A DNA stretch of 41,610 nt from an uncultured Actinomycetes bacterium (GCA_903874255.1 CAIQRN010000004.1:1-41610), one strand, 5' to 3'; positions 9,532 through 23,148 are shown, numbered from the stretch's first letter. A program made the numbers and translations. Notes: generated by a model from the letters alone, not told the origin.

Positions 9532-10680
9532 TTATGCCGCCCGTAACTTTCTTTTTACTTCAGAGTTGTCGCCATGTAGTTTCAACATAAGTGCAAGCGT
9601 TGCGCTCCAAGGAAAATTCTCTGCCTGATGAAAGCATCGTGAAGACAGGTTTGGATCGTTGCGCATTTCAAGAACATTCTCGATTGCATTTGCAAATTCA
9701 TGTCCGGTATTTCCGGCGACAGCACCAACTGGTTGAGCAGTATCTATTAACAAGAACTCACCAACTGCACTGGTATTTGAAGCCACCACTGGAGTACCTG
9801 CAGCAAGAGATTCCAATGCGGCTAGACAGAAAGTTTCAATTGGTCCTGGTGCTAGTGAAACATCGGCAGATGCCAGAATTTCAGCCAAACGTTCGCGATC
9901 GGCAATATATCCAAGAAAAGTTACTGGAAGCCCTTTGCTTCTCTCACGTAGTTCACCATACATAGGGCCGATGCCAACATAAATTAATCGCGCATTAATT
10001 CCACGCTCTAACAAAATCTTAAGCGCCTCAATTGATCGCCCTGGATGCTTTTCACGTGACATGCGCCCACAGTGAACTAGTAGGACGTTCGCACCTTGTA
10101 GAAGATCTGAGCGAAACTCTTCATTTCGAAGATATGGTGAAAACTTATCTAAATCAACACCTAGTGGAACTCTGACTAGATTTGTTGCCTTGATATCTTT
10201 AAATTCCTTAGAAGCGAACTCTGTCGTAGTAATTACGTGCCTGAATCGTGAAGAAAGCCGGCGGTTATGCCAATCCACAATTTTCTTTAACGAAAACGGG
10301 AAATAGTTCTTAGCCAAGCCGCTCAAAGTTTCATGGCTAAAAACCACTGCCCCAATATTTCTCTTCCCTGCCCAAGCACCGATTTTAGAAAGGGTAAAAC
10401 GATCTGAAATCTCTAAAACATCAGGCTTCAATGCTATGAGAAGTTTCTTCACATCACGGTTGTTGCGAATAATGCGGTAACCACCACTAAAGGGGATCTC
10501 TATTGATGGAAGTGTAATTTTTGTACCGCTCGTTGACTCTTCACAATAGAAACCAGTTCCTGGAACGATGTATGTAAATGCATGTCCGCGAGCCACGTAA
10601 CCAGTGCCTAATTGGTGCAGTGTTGTCTTAATTCCGCCTGACTTTGGCCCGTAGAAATTAGCGATATGAACTATTTTCAT
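9532..10680 (-). CDS. GT4-family glycosyltransferase
   Basis: FYGPKSGGIKTTLHQLG, LVHCGRMSREKHPGRSIEAL, ALESLAAGTPVVASNTSAVGE. Confidence 0.85.
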   Translation of the reverse strand: MKIVHIANFYGPKSGGIKTTLHQLGTGYVARGHAFTYIVPGTGFYCEESTSGTKITLPSIEIPFSGGYRIIRNNRDVKKLLIALKPDVLEISDRFTLSKIGAWAGKRNIGAVVFSHETLSGLAKNYFPFSLKKIVDWHNRRLSSRFRHVITTTEFASKEFKDIKATNLVRVPLGVDLDKFSPYLRNEEFRSDLLQGANVLLVHCGRMSREKHPGRSIEALKILLERGINARLIYVGIGPMYGELRERSKGLPVTFLGYIADRERLAEILASADVSLAPGPIETFCLAALESLAAGTPVVASNTSAVGEFLLIDTAQPVGAVAGNTGHEFANAIENVLEMRNDPNLSSRCFHQAENFPWSATLALMLKLHGDNSEVKRKLRAA

Positions 10681-11819
10681 GCAACATTTTCCTCTGCTAC
10701 AAGGGACTCTTTAAACATAATCTCGCGATAGTGGCTAATAAGTTGGCTGTTTACTACCTGCCAATTTCGTTCTATGACTGATTCCCGTGTTCTTTGCAGC
10801 AAAGTAAAAGGATCTTGCAGTTGTATCAACATATTTAGTGCGTGATTAAGTGCAACAGAATCTGCTGTGTCAATTAGATATCCCGTCCACCCATGCTTAA
10901 CTAGATCTACTGGCCCTCCAGTGTTTGGTGCGATGACAGGAACGCCAGATGCCAATGCTTCTTGTATTGATTGACAAAAAGTCTCATGTTTTCCAGTATG
11001 AACAAAATAATCAAGTGATGCATAGTGGCGAGCTAAATCATCTCCACCTTGGTATCCAGCAAAATAAGCATTTGGAAGTGACTTCTCGAGTTTTTGACGT
11101 GCCGGACCATCCCCAACAATTACAAGCTGAATATCATCGCGTGCATCTAAAACTGCCAAATCATCGACACGTTTTTCATTTGCAAGTCTTCCAACATATC
11201 CGACAATTTTTCGATCAGTACGTTCACCTAAGATTTCACGTCGCAGATTTAAATCGCGTTTATCCGGAGAAAAGCGAAGCGAGTCAACGCCGCGTTGCCA
11301 CAAGTGAACATTCTTTACACCGCTTTCTTCCAAATCGCGACAAGACCATGTAGAAGGCGCCAAAGTGCGATCTGTAGATGAGTGAATTTTTGCGACCCAT
11401 TTTTTTAAAGTGTTATGTGCGACAGTTAAACCATAGTGACGAGCAAAACCTGCAATATCAGTTTGGTATACCGACAGAGTTGGAATATCTAGTTTTTGTG
11501 CAATCTTTGTTACGTATTTTCCAAGAAAAATTGGCGAAGCTAGGTGGATTACATCTGGCGCAAAACCATCAAGAAGCTGTTCTAAATTACGTTGTGGAAA
11601 TGCCAATGGAATTAAGCCTTTCATTTCTAAGCTTGGAACTCGCTTGACACGAAAACCTGCATACTCCTTTGGACCGTCGATGCTCTCAGGTGCAATGACC
11701 AGAGCTTGATGACCTTGCGCCCGAAGATGCTCCAAAATTCGTAGAACTGAGTTGGTTACTCCATTTACCTGCGGTAGAAAAGATTCAGTAACTACTGCCA
11801 CTCGGATCGGTGTACTCAT
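10677..11819 (-). CDS. GT4-family glycosyltransferase (MgtA/PimB-like mannosyltransferase type)
   Basis: VAVVTESFLPQVNGVTNSVLRILEHL, VGYVGRLANEKRVDDL, ETFCQSIQEALASGVPVIAPNTGGPVDLV. The ORF opens at 11888, but the conserved N-terminus starts at MSTPIRV (11819). Confidence 0.85.
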   Translation of the reverse strand: MSTPIRVAVVTESFLPQVNGVTNSVLRILEHLRAQGHQALVIAPESIDGPKEYAGFRVKRVPSLEMKGLIPLAFPQRNLEQLLDGFAPDVIHLASPIFLGKYVTKIAQKLDIPTLSVYQTDIAGFARHYGLTVAHNTLKKWVAKIHSSTDRTLAPSTWSCRDLEESGVKNVHLWQRGVDSLRFSPDKRDLNLRREILGERTDRKIVGYVGRLANEKRVDDLAVLDARDDIQLVIVGDGPARQKLEKSLPNAYFAGYQGGDDLARHYASLDYFVHTGKHETFCQSIQEALASGVPVIAPNTGGPVDLVKHGWTGYLIDTADSVALNHALNMLIQLQDPFTLLQRTRESVIERNWQVVNSQLISHYREIMFKESLVAEENVA

Positions 11820-11916
11820 GGTGCAAATAATCAGCCAGCGTGAAAGACTCAACCTTGGATTGAGGTTACGTGTTGGCAAATCCCGCATGAAATCTTGAAA
11901 CGGAGATGGCGGGCAT

Positions 11917-11934
11917 GGTTACTGGCTAGTAACC
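11917..11934. promoter_or_regulatory. 18-bp perfect inverted repeat GGTTACT-GGCT-AGTAACC overlapping the putative etfB -10
   Basis: Arms GGTTACT/AGTAACC are exact reverse complements. TAACCT at 11930-11935 is 6 nt before the ATG at 11942. Confidence 0.6.
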
Positions 11935-11941
11935 TATCCTC

Positions 11942-12727
11942 ATGAAGATTGCCGTCTGCGTAAAACAGGTTCCCGACTCATGGGCTGAAAAAAAGATGGT
12001 CGGTGGGTTACTAGATCGCTCCAACGTTGATGCAGTTCTTAATGATTTAGATGAATATGCAGTCGAAGAAGCGTTGCGAATTGCCGAAGCTCATGGAGGA
12101 AATGAAGAGGGTGGATCGAACACGGTCACGGTTATCTCGATGGGTCCAGAGCGAGCAAGTGAAGCAATTCGTAAAGCACTTTCGATGGGCGCAAATGGTG
12201 CGATATTAGTTAGCGATGTGATTTTGTCTGGTGCAGATGCGTTGGTAACGGCCGAAGTTTTATCGGCGGTTATTTCTAAAGAAGGTTTTGACATTGTTAT
12301 TTGCGGAACCGAATCAACTGATGCCCGCATGAGCGTTGTGCCGGCGATGTTAAGTGAAAAATTGGGATGGGCGCAGTTAACTTTTGCTTCCAGAGTAGAA
12401 GTCGATCCAAGCGCCTCTACTGTCTCAATTACACGCGTAACAGAGGCGGGTGTTGATGAGATTGTTGGGCAGTTCCCATGCGTAGTCAGTGTTGTCGAAA
12501 AGATAAATGAACCGCGGTATCCATCGTTTAAGGGAATCATGGCGGCAAAAAAGAAGTCGATTGAGATTCGCGATTTTGCGAGTACGGGATCAGATTTCAC
12601 ACAATCTTGGTCAGAAGTTGTTGATGCTTCACCACGACCTCCGCGTGCTGCGGGAGTGGTTGTGACAGATGATGGAAGCGCAAGTCAGAAGCTGGTTGAT
12701 TTCTTAGTAGAAAAGAAGTTGATATGA
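11942..12727 (+). CDS. etfB: Electron transfer flavoprotein beta subunit
   Basis: MKIAVCVKQVPDSWAEKK...NDLDEYAVEEALRIAE..., VICGTESTDA. Confidence 0.95.
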   Translation: MKIAVCVKQVPDSWAEKKMVGGLLDRSNVDAVLNDLDEYAVEEALRIAEAHGGNEEGGSNTVTVISMGPERASEAIRKALSMGANGAILVSDVILSGADALVTAEVLSAVISKEGFDIVICGTESTDARMSVVPAMLSEKLGWAQLTFASRVEVDPSASTVSITRVTEAGVDEIVGQFPCVVSVVEKINEPRYPSFKGIMAAKKKSIEIRDFASTGSDFTQSWSEVVDASPRPPRAAGVVVTDDGSASQKLVDFLVEKKLI

Positions 12728-13671
12728 GCAGCGTTTTAATTCTTGCCGATTTTGTCGGCGAAAAAGCCACTAAAGCAACGGTTGAATTAGCAACAGCTGG
12801 CGCTCGCATGGGAGAGGTAAGTGCACTTGTCTTAGCACCAGTAGGTAAAGGCGCAGCATATGCGGCAACGGTGAATCAGGGTGCAATTTCTAAAGTGATT
12901 GTCATCGAGTCAGATGCATTTGCGATGCATGGGGTTGGCGCAGTGGCTGAAGCTTTTTCTTATGTCATTACTGAAAAGAAAGCTGATGTTGCATTATTTG
13001 TTTCACATGCATTTGGAAAAGAAGTTGCAGGACGTGTTGCAATGAGATTAAGGGCTGGAATAATCACCGATGCTGTTGATGTCGCAGCCGATAAAACAAC
13101 AACTCAATTAGTTTTCGGCGGCTCTACGACAGTGCATTCAAAAGTTTCAACAGCGCTTTCGATTATTACGATTAGACCAAATACGATTTCGGCAGATTTT
13201 GTTTCATCTGTACCTGTTGTTGAAAATATGGCAATCGAGTTTTCGGAGAATTCTAAGAAAGCAACCATCAAATCTTCGCAACCACCAGTTAAGGGCGGAC
13301 GTCCTGAATTAACTGAGGCAAATATCGTTGTCTCCGGTGGTCGTGGAACAAATGGCGATTTTGCAGCAGTTGAGGCTTTTGCCGATTCATTAGGTGCAGC
13401 CGTTGGCGCATCGCGCGCAGCAACAGATGCCGGCTGGTATCCGCATTCACATCAAGTGGGTCAAACCGGAAAAACTGTGAGCCCACAGCTCTATGTGGCA
13501 TGTGGAATTTCAGGTGCAATTCAGCATCGCGCCGGCATGCAGACTTCGAAATTAATTGTGGTTGTTAATAAAGATGCCGAGGCGCCGCTCTTTGAACTAG
13601 CTGATTTTGGCGTTGTAGGCGATTTATTCGCAGTACTGCCTACTGCTACAGAAGGCGTTAAAGCCCGCTAA
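12724..13671 (+). CDS. etfA: Electron transfer flavoprotein alpha subunit
   Basis: [53 protein letters not shown]; 4-nt overlap with etfB. Confidence 0.95.
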   Translation: MSSVLILADFVGEKATKATVELATAGARMGEVSALVLAPVGKGAAYAATVNQGAISKVIVIESDAFAMHGVGAVAEAFSYVITEKKADVALFVSHAFGKEVAGRVAMRLRAGIITDAVDVAADKTTTQLVFGGSTTVHSKVSTALSIITIRPNTISADFVSSVPVVENMAIEFSENSKKATIKSSQPPVKGGRPELTEANIVVSGGRGTNGDFAAVEAFADSLGAAVGASRAATDAGWYPHSHQVGQTGKTVSPQLYVACGISGAIQHRAGMQTSKLIVVVNKDAEAPLFELADFGVVGDLFAVLPTATEGVKAR

Positions 13672-13687
13672 CCCTAAGATTGACCCC

Positions 13688-14829
13688 ATGTCATCTATCT
13701 ATGTCGATCATGCGGCAACTACGCCAATGGTTGAAACATGTTTTAGCGCGATGACCGCACAAATGCTTCAACTCGGAAACCCTTCGAGCTTACATACCAA
13801 TGGGCGTGCAACTCGGAAAACATTGGAAGATGCTCGAGAATCTTTGGCTAAAGAAATCGGCGCATTGCCGGGGGAGATTATTTTTACCGCTTCAGGAACC
13901 GAAGCAAACAATATTGCGCTTAAGGGAATCTTTTGGTCAGCGCGCAAGAATGGTCGCAATGTCGTAATAATTTCTGCCATCGAACACCATGCAGTTCTAG
14001 ATCCTGCGCACTGGTTAGCAGAGCATGAAGGTGCTGAGGTAATCCAAGTTCCAGTTGATAGTGAAGGCCTCATCGATTTAGATTTTCTACAAGAAACCCT
14101 AAATACTCGTCGTGATGAAATTGCAGTTATTTCAATCATGCATTCAAATAATGAAACGGGAGTCATTCAGCCTATTTCAGAGGTAGTTAAATTGGCGGGC
14201 GAGATTCCAGTGCATAGCGATGCCGTGCAAAGTTTTAAGAAAACACCTCTTTCGTTTTCAGAGTTAGGTTTATTTGCTTTAACTTTGAGCGCACACAAAG
14301 TTGGTGGGCCACTTGGTATTGGTGCGTTAATTTTGCGGCGTACAGTTGAAATTCCGGCGCTACTTCATGGCGGGGGACAAGAGCGTGAAATAAGAAGTGG
14401 CACTTTAAATGCGCCAGGCATTGTTGGTTTTGCCGTAGCTGCATCAAGTAACCACTACGACGCACTTAGAGTGGAAGAATTGCGAGATTCATTTATCGCC
14501 GGCGTACGAAAAGTAATTCCTGATGCAACGGTTAATGGAGTTAATGCAAAGCGCTTACCTGGAATTGTTAATATTACTTTTCCTGGAACACAAAGTGACA
14601 CTTTGCTTCTATTGATGGATGGACAAGGTGTTTCATGTTCAACGGGTTCTGCATGTAGTGCAGGTGTGCATGAAGCCAGCCATGTATTAATTGCAATGGG
14701 TCATAACGTCCAGACTGCTCAGTCATCGCTTCGATTCTCATTTGGTGCAACAAGTACACAAGCCGACGTTGACTATGTAGTGTCAGTACTTCCTGATGTA
14801 ATTGCTCGTGGACGGGCGGCTAATCTTTC

Positions 14830-14833
<4 letters not shown>
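13688..14833 (+). CDS. iscS: Cysteine desulfurase
   Basis: [56 protein letters not shown] catalytic Cys loop. Confidence 0.93.
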
Positions 14834-17927
<3,094 letters not shown>

Positions 17928-17940
17928 TAGGATTTTGCCC

Positions 17941-18063
17941 ATGATCAACAAAGCCGCCGAGACAGTTCGCGAACTTCCAATGCCAGCATATGCATATGGC
18001 ATTATCGCTTTTTCTGTCCTTTCTCTATTTCTTTATTTAGTTCTTCGCCTAGACCGGGATTAA
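17941..18063 (+). CDS. 40-aa single-TM protein preceding nadD
   Basis: Reads MINKAAETVRELPMPAYAYGIIAFSVLSLFLYLVLRLDRD*. It has a polar N-terminus, a PMPAYAYG motif and one TM helix. Below the ORF-track cutoff. Confidence 0.8.
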   Translation: MINKAAETVRELPMPAYAYGIIAFSVLSLFLYLVLRLDRD

Positions 18064-18064
18064 T

Positions 18065-18616
18065 TTGTCCCGAGTTGGAATATACGGCGGAACATTTGAT
18101 CCGATTCACTTAGGTCATCTGCACGTAATCACTCAGCTTTTTGAAAAAGATCTAGTCGATGAGTTATTAGTAGTTCCCGCTGGTCAACCTTTACTTCGCG
18201 AACAAGCACCATTTGCTTCTGGTGCACAGCGCTACACAATGTGCGAATTGGCAATTTCATCTTTGCCGGATGAAATTCGAAAAAAAGTTAGAGTTGATCA
18301 AATAGAAGTTCTGCGTCAAGGCCCTAGTTATGCAATCGACACGGTTCAAGCCATTAAAGCTGCTCATCCAAGAGATCAGATTTTCTTGATCATGGGGACT
18401 GATGCCTTTGCAAAAATTGATGATTGGCATAATTCGGCAGAACTGAAGTCGCTAGTTTCGATTATTTGCATCGATCGGCCTGGATTTACACCTGCAGGAA
18501 TAGATATAGCCGCACTTGAAGTATCGGCTACCTCAATTCGAGCGGGATTAAGCGGGCAAGTTCCGGAGAAAGTAGCTGCATATATACGGGAGAATGGGCT
18601 CTATGACAATCAGTAG
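18065..18616 (+). CDS. nadD: Nicotinate-nucleotide adenylyltransferase (TTG start)
   Basis: GIYGGTFDPIHLGHL, MGTDAFAKIDDWHN, EVSATSIRAGL. Confidence 0.95.
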   Translation: MSRVGIYGGTFDPIHLGHLHVITQLFEKDLVDELLVVPAGQPLLREQAPFASGAQRYTMCELAISSLPDEIRKKVRVDQIEVLRQGPSYAIDTVQAIKAAHPRDQIFLIMGTDAFAKIDDWHNSAELKSLVSIICIDRPGFTPAGIDIAALEVSATSIRAGLSGQVPEKVAAYIRENGLYDNQ

Positions 18617-18980
18617 CAAAACCAACGAGATCACCCAAGTTGCCGCCCATGCCATTATTGAAAAAATCGGCACAGATTTAATTGCTATCGATTTATCCGA
18701 TCAATTAGTTCTCAGTGAAGTTTTCTTAATCGCGACCGGTCAAAATTCAGCACAAGTCGATGCAATCGCCGATGAGGTAGAACGCAAATTGCACGCCGTT
18801 GGTGAAAAACCAGCACGCCGTGAAAAAGGTGCCGAATGGATATTGCTAGATTATTCAGATTTAGTAGTTCATATTCAAAGCACAGAATTACGTAAGTACT
18901 ACATGTTAGATCGACTTTGGAATGACTGCCCAATAATTGAACTAGATGCGGTAAAGGAAGCTGCCGCACATGGTCGGTAA
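18603..18980 (+). CDS. rsfS: Ribosomal silencing factor RsfS
   Basis: AGQN-like ATGQNSAQVDAIADEVE, EGAEWILLDYSDLVVHI-type motif. Likely start is the internal MTISSKT at 18603, overlapping the nadD end. Confidence 0.92.
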   Translation: MTISSKTNEITQVAAHAIIEKIGTDLIAIDLSDQLVLSEVFLIATGQNSAQVDAIADEVERKLHAVGEKPARREKGAEWILLDYSDLVVHIQSTELRKYYMLDRLWNDCPIIELDAVKEAAAHGR

Positions 18981-19620
18981 TCGAATTGTAGTTTGGCGAC
19001 ATGGTCAAACTGATTGGAATAAAATAAATCGATTCCAAGGCCATTCAGATATCCCGCTTAACGAAGTAGGAAAGATTCAAATTACTCATGCGGCTCAGAT
19101 ACTTGCCGGAATGAATCCAACGCAAATTATTTCAAGTGATTTAGGGCGGGCGGTTGAAACCGCACAAGCTCTAGCGCAATTAACTGGATTAACAGTGAGT
19201 GCGCACGAGACTTTGCGTGAAACAAATGGTGGATTGTGGGAAGGAAAAACCGGATCACAAAACCGTGCCGAAGATTTCCATAACTTTATTCGCTGGATTG
19301 ATGGAGATGATAATCCGGCCGGTACGACAGGAGAGCGTCGCAGCGAAGTTGCCTCACGCGCCGTAGGTGAGATTCTTAAAGCTTTAGAAGGTAAAACAGA
19401 TCAATTATTGGTTGTAGCAACTCATGGCGGAACTGCACGATGCATCCTCGGAGAACTACTTCAATTGCCGATGTCGCATTGGGGTGTACTAGGCGGACTT
19501 TCAAATGCATCGTGGTCTGTCCTGCAACGTAATCCCCGACAATGGAATTTGGTGGAGCACAACGCTGGATCTATTCCAGAACCTGTTTATGGTGAAGAAA
19601 GCGGAGCGACTTTCGTTTAA
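18970..19620 (+). CDS. Histidine phosphatase (phosphoglycerate mutase family)
   Basis: VWRHGQTDWN, SSDLGRAVETAQAL, VATHGGTARCIL. Position after rsfS matches the gpgP-like gene of other actinobacteria. Confidence 0.9.
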   Translation: MVGNRIVVWRHGQTDWNKINRFQGHSDIPLNEVGKIQITHAAQILAGMNPTQIISSDLGRAVETAQALAQLTGLTVSAHETLRETNGGLWEGKTGSQNRAEDFHNFIRWIDGDDNPAGTTGERRSEVASRAVGEILKALEGKTDQLLVVATHGGTARCILGELLQLPMSHWGVLGGLSNASWSVLQRNPRQWNLVEHNAGSIPEPVYGEESGATFV

Positions 19621-19664
19621 TTCGGTCTCATCACTATGCGGTAAGGTCTGCACTTGAAGTAAAT

Positions 19665-19737
19665 GGGGCTATAGCGCAGCTGGTAGCGCACCTGCATGGC
19701 ATGCAGGGGGTCAGGGGTTCAAATCCCCTTAGCTCCA
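19665..19737 (+). tRNA. tRNA-Ala(GGC)
   Basis: Cloverleaf: acceptor GGGGCTA/TAGCTCC with G3:U70 (alanine identity pair), anticodon arm CCTGC-ATGGCAT-GCAGG, T-arm AGGGGTTCAAATCCCCT. CCA not encoded. Confidence 0.97.
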
Positions 19738-19740
19738 CAT

Positions 19741-22224
19741 ATGAATAACAACGTGAACGAAGAACGCGAACACGCGGCATACGACTTTGCCTACGTGCAA
19801 GAAAAGTGGCTGCCCATTTGGGATGAGATTCAGCCTTTCAAATCTGGACGTGCTGATGATCCACGTGAAAAGAAATATGTCTTGGATATGTTTCCTTATC
19901 CGTCAGGTGATTTACATATGGGTCATGCCGAGGCGTATGCACTTGGGGATGTAATTGCTCGCTATTGGATTCAAAAAGGTTTCAACGTCATGCATCCAAT
20001 TGGTTGGGATGCATTTGGTTTGCCGGCAGAAAATGCGGCGATTAAGCGAAATTCTGATCCGCGCATATGGACCTATGAAAATATCGCAGTGCAAAAAGCA
20101 TCGATGCGCCGCTATGCATGTTCGTTTGATTGGGATCGCGTTTTCAATACGTGCGATCCCGAGTATTACAAGTGGAATCAATGGTTATTTCTAAAACTTC
20201 ACGAACGCGGTTTGGCTTATCGCAAAGATTCTGCAGTTAACTGGTGCCCTGGTTGTCAAACGGTTTTAGCTAACGAACAAGTTGTCGCTGGCCTTTGCGA
20301 GCGTTGTGATTCAACGGTCACCAAGAAGAAGTTGAATCAGTGGTATTTCAAGATTACTGATTACGCTGATCGCTTGCTCGATGACATGGCACAACTTGAA
20401 GGCAAATGGCCTGAAAAAGTTTTGATGATGCAACGCAATTGGATTGGTCGCTCAACTGGCGCAAATGTTTCATTTGTTATTGAAGGTCGCGATGAACCGG
20501 TAACTATCTATACAACTCGCCCAGATACTTTGTACGGTGCAACATTTATGGTGGTTGCAGCAGATAGTGAGTTAGCCGCCGAACTTGTTGTAGGCACTGG
20601 AGTCGAAAAAGAATTTGGTGAGTATTTAGAAAAAATTAAGGCCGACAGCGATATCGATCGCTTAGCTACCGATCGTCCAAAGAGCGGGGTTTTCTTAAAC
20701 CGCTATGCAATCAATCCAGTAAATGGCGCAAAGTTGCCGATTTGGGCAAGTGATTATGTTTTAGCTGATTACGGAACTGGCGCAATTATGGCTGTGCCGG
20801 CTCATGATCAACGCGATTTAGATTTTGCTAAAGCATTTAATCTGCCAGTTGTTGTCGTAGTTGAAACTGGTGAAGAAGATCCAAATATTAGCGGGATAGC
20901 AACTGGGGGAGATGGCACGTTAGTAAACTCTGGCCCACTCAATGGCCTAAACAAAGCCGATGCAATTTCGGCAATCAATGCACAACTTGAAACAGATGGC
21001 CTCGGAAAATCTGCTAGGAATTATCGTTTACGCGATTGGCTAGTTTCCCGTCAGCGTTATTGGGGCACACCTATTCCAATTATTCATTGCGATGCATGCG
21101 GAGAAGTTCCAGTTCCGCAAGAACAATTACCTCTCACATTGCCAGATGCTCAAGGTCTTGATTTAAAACCTAAAGGAACTTCGCCGTTGGGTGCTGCAAC
21201 CGATTGGGTAAATGTTGCCTGCCCAAAGTGCGGCGCACCAGCAAAGCGCGATACCGACACGATGGATACTTTTGTTGATTCCTCTTGGTACTACCTTCGC
21301 TACCCATCATCAACAGTGCATGATCAACCATTCTTGAAAAAGGATGTTGAAACATGGCTACCAGTAGATCAGTACGTTGGCGGCGTCACTCATGCAATCT
21401 TGCATCTTCTTTATTCTCGCTTCTTTACTAAAGTTCTTAACGACATGGGAATGGTTGATTTCAATGAACCATTCACACGCCTGCTTAACCAAGGAATGGT
21501 TGTAATGGATGGCTCTGCGATGTCAAAGAGTCGCGGCAATTTAGTTCGCTTATCAGATGAATTAGAACATCATGGTGTCGATGCGATTCGACTATCAATG
21601 GTTTTTGCAGGACCACCTGAGGATGACGTTGACTGGTCTGATGTTTCACCATCAGGCTCGGTTAAATTCTTAACCCGTGCTTGGCGTCTTTCTGGTGACG
21701 TAACAAGTGCACCAGGCGTTGACTTCTCTACTGGCGACATTGCACTTCGAAAAGTGACACATAAAGCTTTACATGATGCTGCTTTTGCCGTTGAGTCTTT
21801 TAGATTCAATGTTGCAGTTGCTCGTGTGATGGAGCTTGTAAATGCAACACGTAAAGCAATTGATTCTGGATGCGGACCAGAAGACCCAGCTGTCCGTGAA
21901 GCAGTAGAAGCCACTGCAATCATGCTCTCATTAGTTGCCCCATTTACCGCTGAAGAGATGTGGGAGCGTTTAGGTCATAAACCAGCTGTTGCATTGGCGG
22001 GTTGGCCAGCAGTTGATGAAAAACTCCTTGTTGCAGATTCCGTTGAGGCTGTTATTCAAATTAATGGCAAGATCAAAGAGCGAATTGAAGTTTCACCCAC
22101 AATTACCGATGCAGAGTTGGAAGCTTTAGCTTTAGCGCATCCAACTATCGTTAATGAGTTGGGTAGCAACGCACCGAAAAAGGTTATTGCGCGTGCGCCA
22201 AAATTAGTTAATATCGTCGCTTAA
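19741..22224 (+). CDS. leuS: Leucyl-tRNA synthetase
   Basis: [41 protein letters not shown] zinc site, editing domain. The track start at 19696 lies inside the tRNA; the first ATG outside it is 19741. Confidence 0.95.
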   Translation: MNNNVNEEREHAAYDFAYVQEKWLPIWDEIQPFKSGRADDPREKKYVLDMFPYPSGDLHMGHAEAYALGDVIARYWIQKGFNVMHPIGWDAFGLPAENAAIKRNSDPRIWTYENIAVQKASMRRYACSFDWDRVFNTCDPEYYKWNQWLFLKLHERGLAYRKDSAVNWCPGCQTVLANEQVVAGLCERCDSTVTKKKLNQWYFKITDYADRLLDDMAQLEGKWPEKVLMMQRNWIGRSTGANVSFVIEGRDEPVTIYTTRPDTLYGATFMVVAADSELAAELVVGTGVEKEFGEYLEKIKADSDIDRLATDRPKSGVFLNRYAINPVNGAKLPIWASDYVLADYGTGAIMAVPAHDQRDLDFAKAFNLPVVVVVETGEEDPNISGIATGGDGTLVNSGPLNGLNKADAISAINAQLETDGLGKSARNYRLRDWLVSRQRYWGTPIPIIHCDACGEVPVPQEQLPLTLPDAQGLDLKPKGTSPLGAATDWVNVACPKCGAPAKRDTDTMDTFVDSSWYYLRYPSSTVHDQPFLKKDVETWLPVDQYVGGVTHAILHLLYSRFFTKVLNDMGMVDFNEPFTRLLNQGMVVMDGSAMSKSRGNLVRLSDELEHHGVDAIRLSMVFAGPPEDDVDWSDVSPSGSVKFLTRAWRLSGDVTSAPGVDFSTGDIALRKVTHKALHDAAFAVESFRFNVAVARVMELVNATRKAIDSGCGPEDPAVREAVEATAIMLSLVAPFTAEEMWERLGHKPAVALAGWPAVDEKLLVADSVEAVIQINGKIKERIEVSPTITDAELEALALAHPTIVNELGSNAPKKVIARAPKLVNIVA

Positions 22225-22263
22225 TACTCGCGCACGTAGTTCCACAATGTGAAAGGCCTGTCA

Positions 22264-23148
22264 ATGAAGACAATTCTGGATGCAATCGGAAATACACCTT
22301 TAATAAATATTGAAGGAATTTGGGTAAAGATGGAATACATGAATCCATCTGGTTCAATCAAAGCGCGTATTGCTAAGTACATGATTGAACGTGCAGAGGC
22401 TGAAGGTTTATTAAAACCTGGCGACACAATTGTTGAAGCAAGCAGCGGAAATACAGGAAATGCAATGAGTATGGTTGCCGCGGTTAAAGGTTACAAAATG
22501 TTAGTGATCATGCCTGATGGAATGAGTCCAGAGCGCACTGCAATCTCTGAAGCATTTGGTGCCGAAGTTCATACCATGGGTGATTTTCACGTCAATGATG
22601 CTTTAGAGGAAGCACGACGCCGGGGCGCAATGCCAGGATTTTTTGCACCTCAACAATTTGATAATGATTGGAATGTTGACGAAAACCGCGAATGGCTCGG
22701 CAAAGAAATTTTGGATCAAATGCCCGTACTGCCAGATTTAGTTATTGGGGGAGTCGGCACAGGCGGAACAATTATTGGAGTAGGCCAAGCTTTAAAGGCC
22801 GCTAATCCAAGTTGCAAAGTTATTGCACTTGAACCTTCAGAGTCATGCACAATTTTGTGTGGCGAAGTTTCAAAGCACTTAATTGAAGGCATCGCAGATG
22901 GATTCATTCCAGGCATTGTTGCCCGTCACCACCATGAATTAGATGGTGTGATTGATGTTGGTTCCGAGGAATCTATTGAAGAGATGCGCCGTTTGGCCCG
23001 TGTACATGGATTATTTGTTGGGCCCTCTTCTGGTGCGCACATGATTGCGGCAAAGCGTCTTAAAGCACAATATGGTGTTGAAAACGTGGTTACGTTCTTC
23101 TGCGATGAGGGCGAAAAGTACATCAATGATTATTGGATAAAGAAGTAA
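22264..23148 (+). CDS. PLP-dependent cysteine synthase-like protein
   Basis: DAIGNTPL, NPSGSIKARIA (PLP Lys), EASSGNTGNA, GGVGTGGTIIGVG, VGPSSGAH. Diverged from canonical CysK (KAR instead of KDR). Confidence 0.85.
   Translation: MKTILDAIGNTPLINIEGIWVKMEYMNPSGSIKARIAKYMIERAEAEGLLKPGDTIVEASSGNTGNAMSMVAAVKGYKMLVIMPDGMSPERTAISEAFGAEVHTMGDFHVNDALEEARRRGAMPGFFAPQQFDNDWNVDENREWLGKEILDQMPVLPDLVIGGVGTGGTIIGVGQALKAANPSCKVIALEPSESCTILCGEVSKHLIEGIADGFIPGIVARHHHELDGVIDVGSEESIEEMRRLARVHGLFVGPSSGAHMIAAKRLKAQYGVENVVTFFCDEGEKYINDYWIKK

Noticed and set aside
12091-12600. 169-aa minus-strand ORF
   Set aside because: Antisense to etfB, which has clear homology and codon pattern on the plus strand.
19696-19740. 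Track's N-terminal extension of LeuS ([15 protein letters not shown])
   Set aside because: It is a translation of the tRNA-Ala anticodon and T-arm regions, a familiar annotation artefact.
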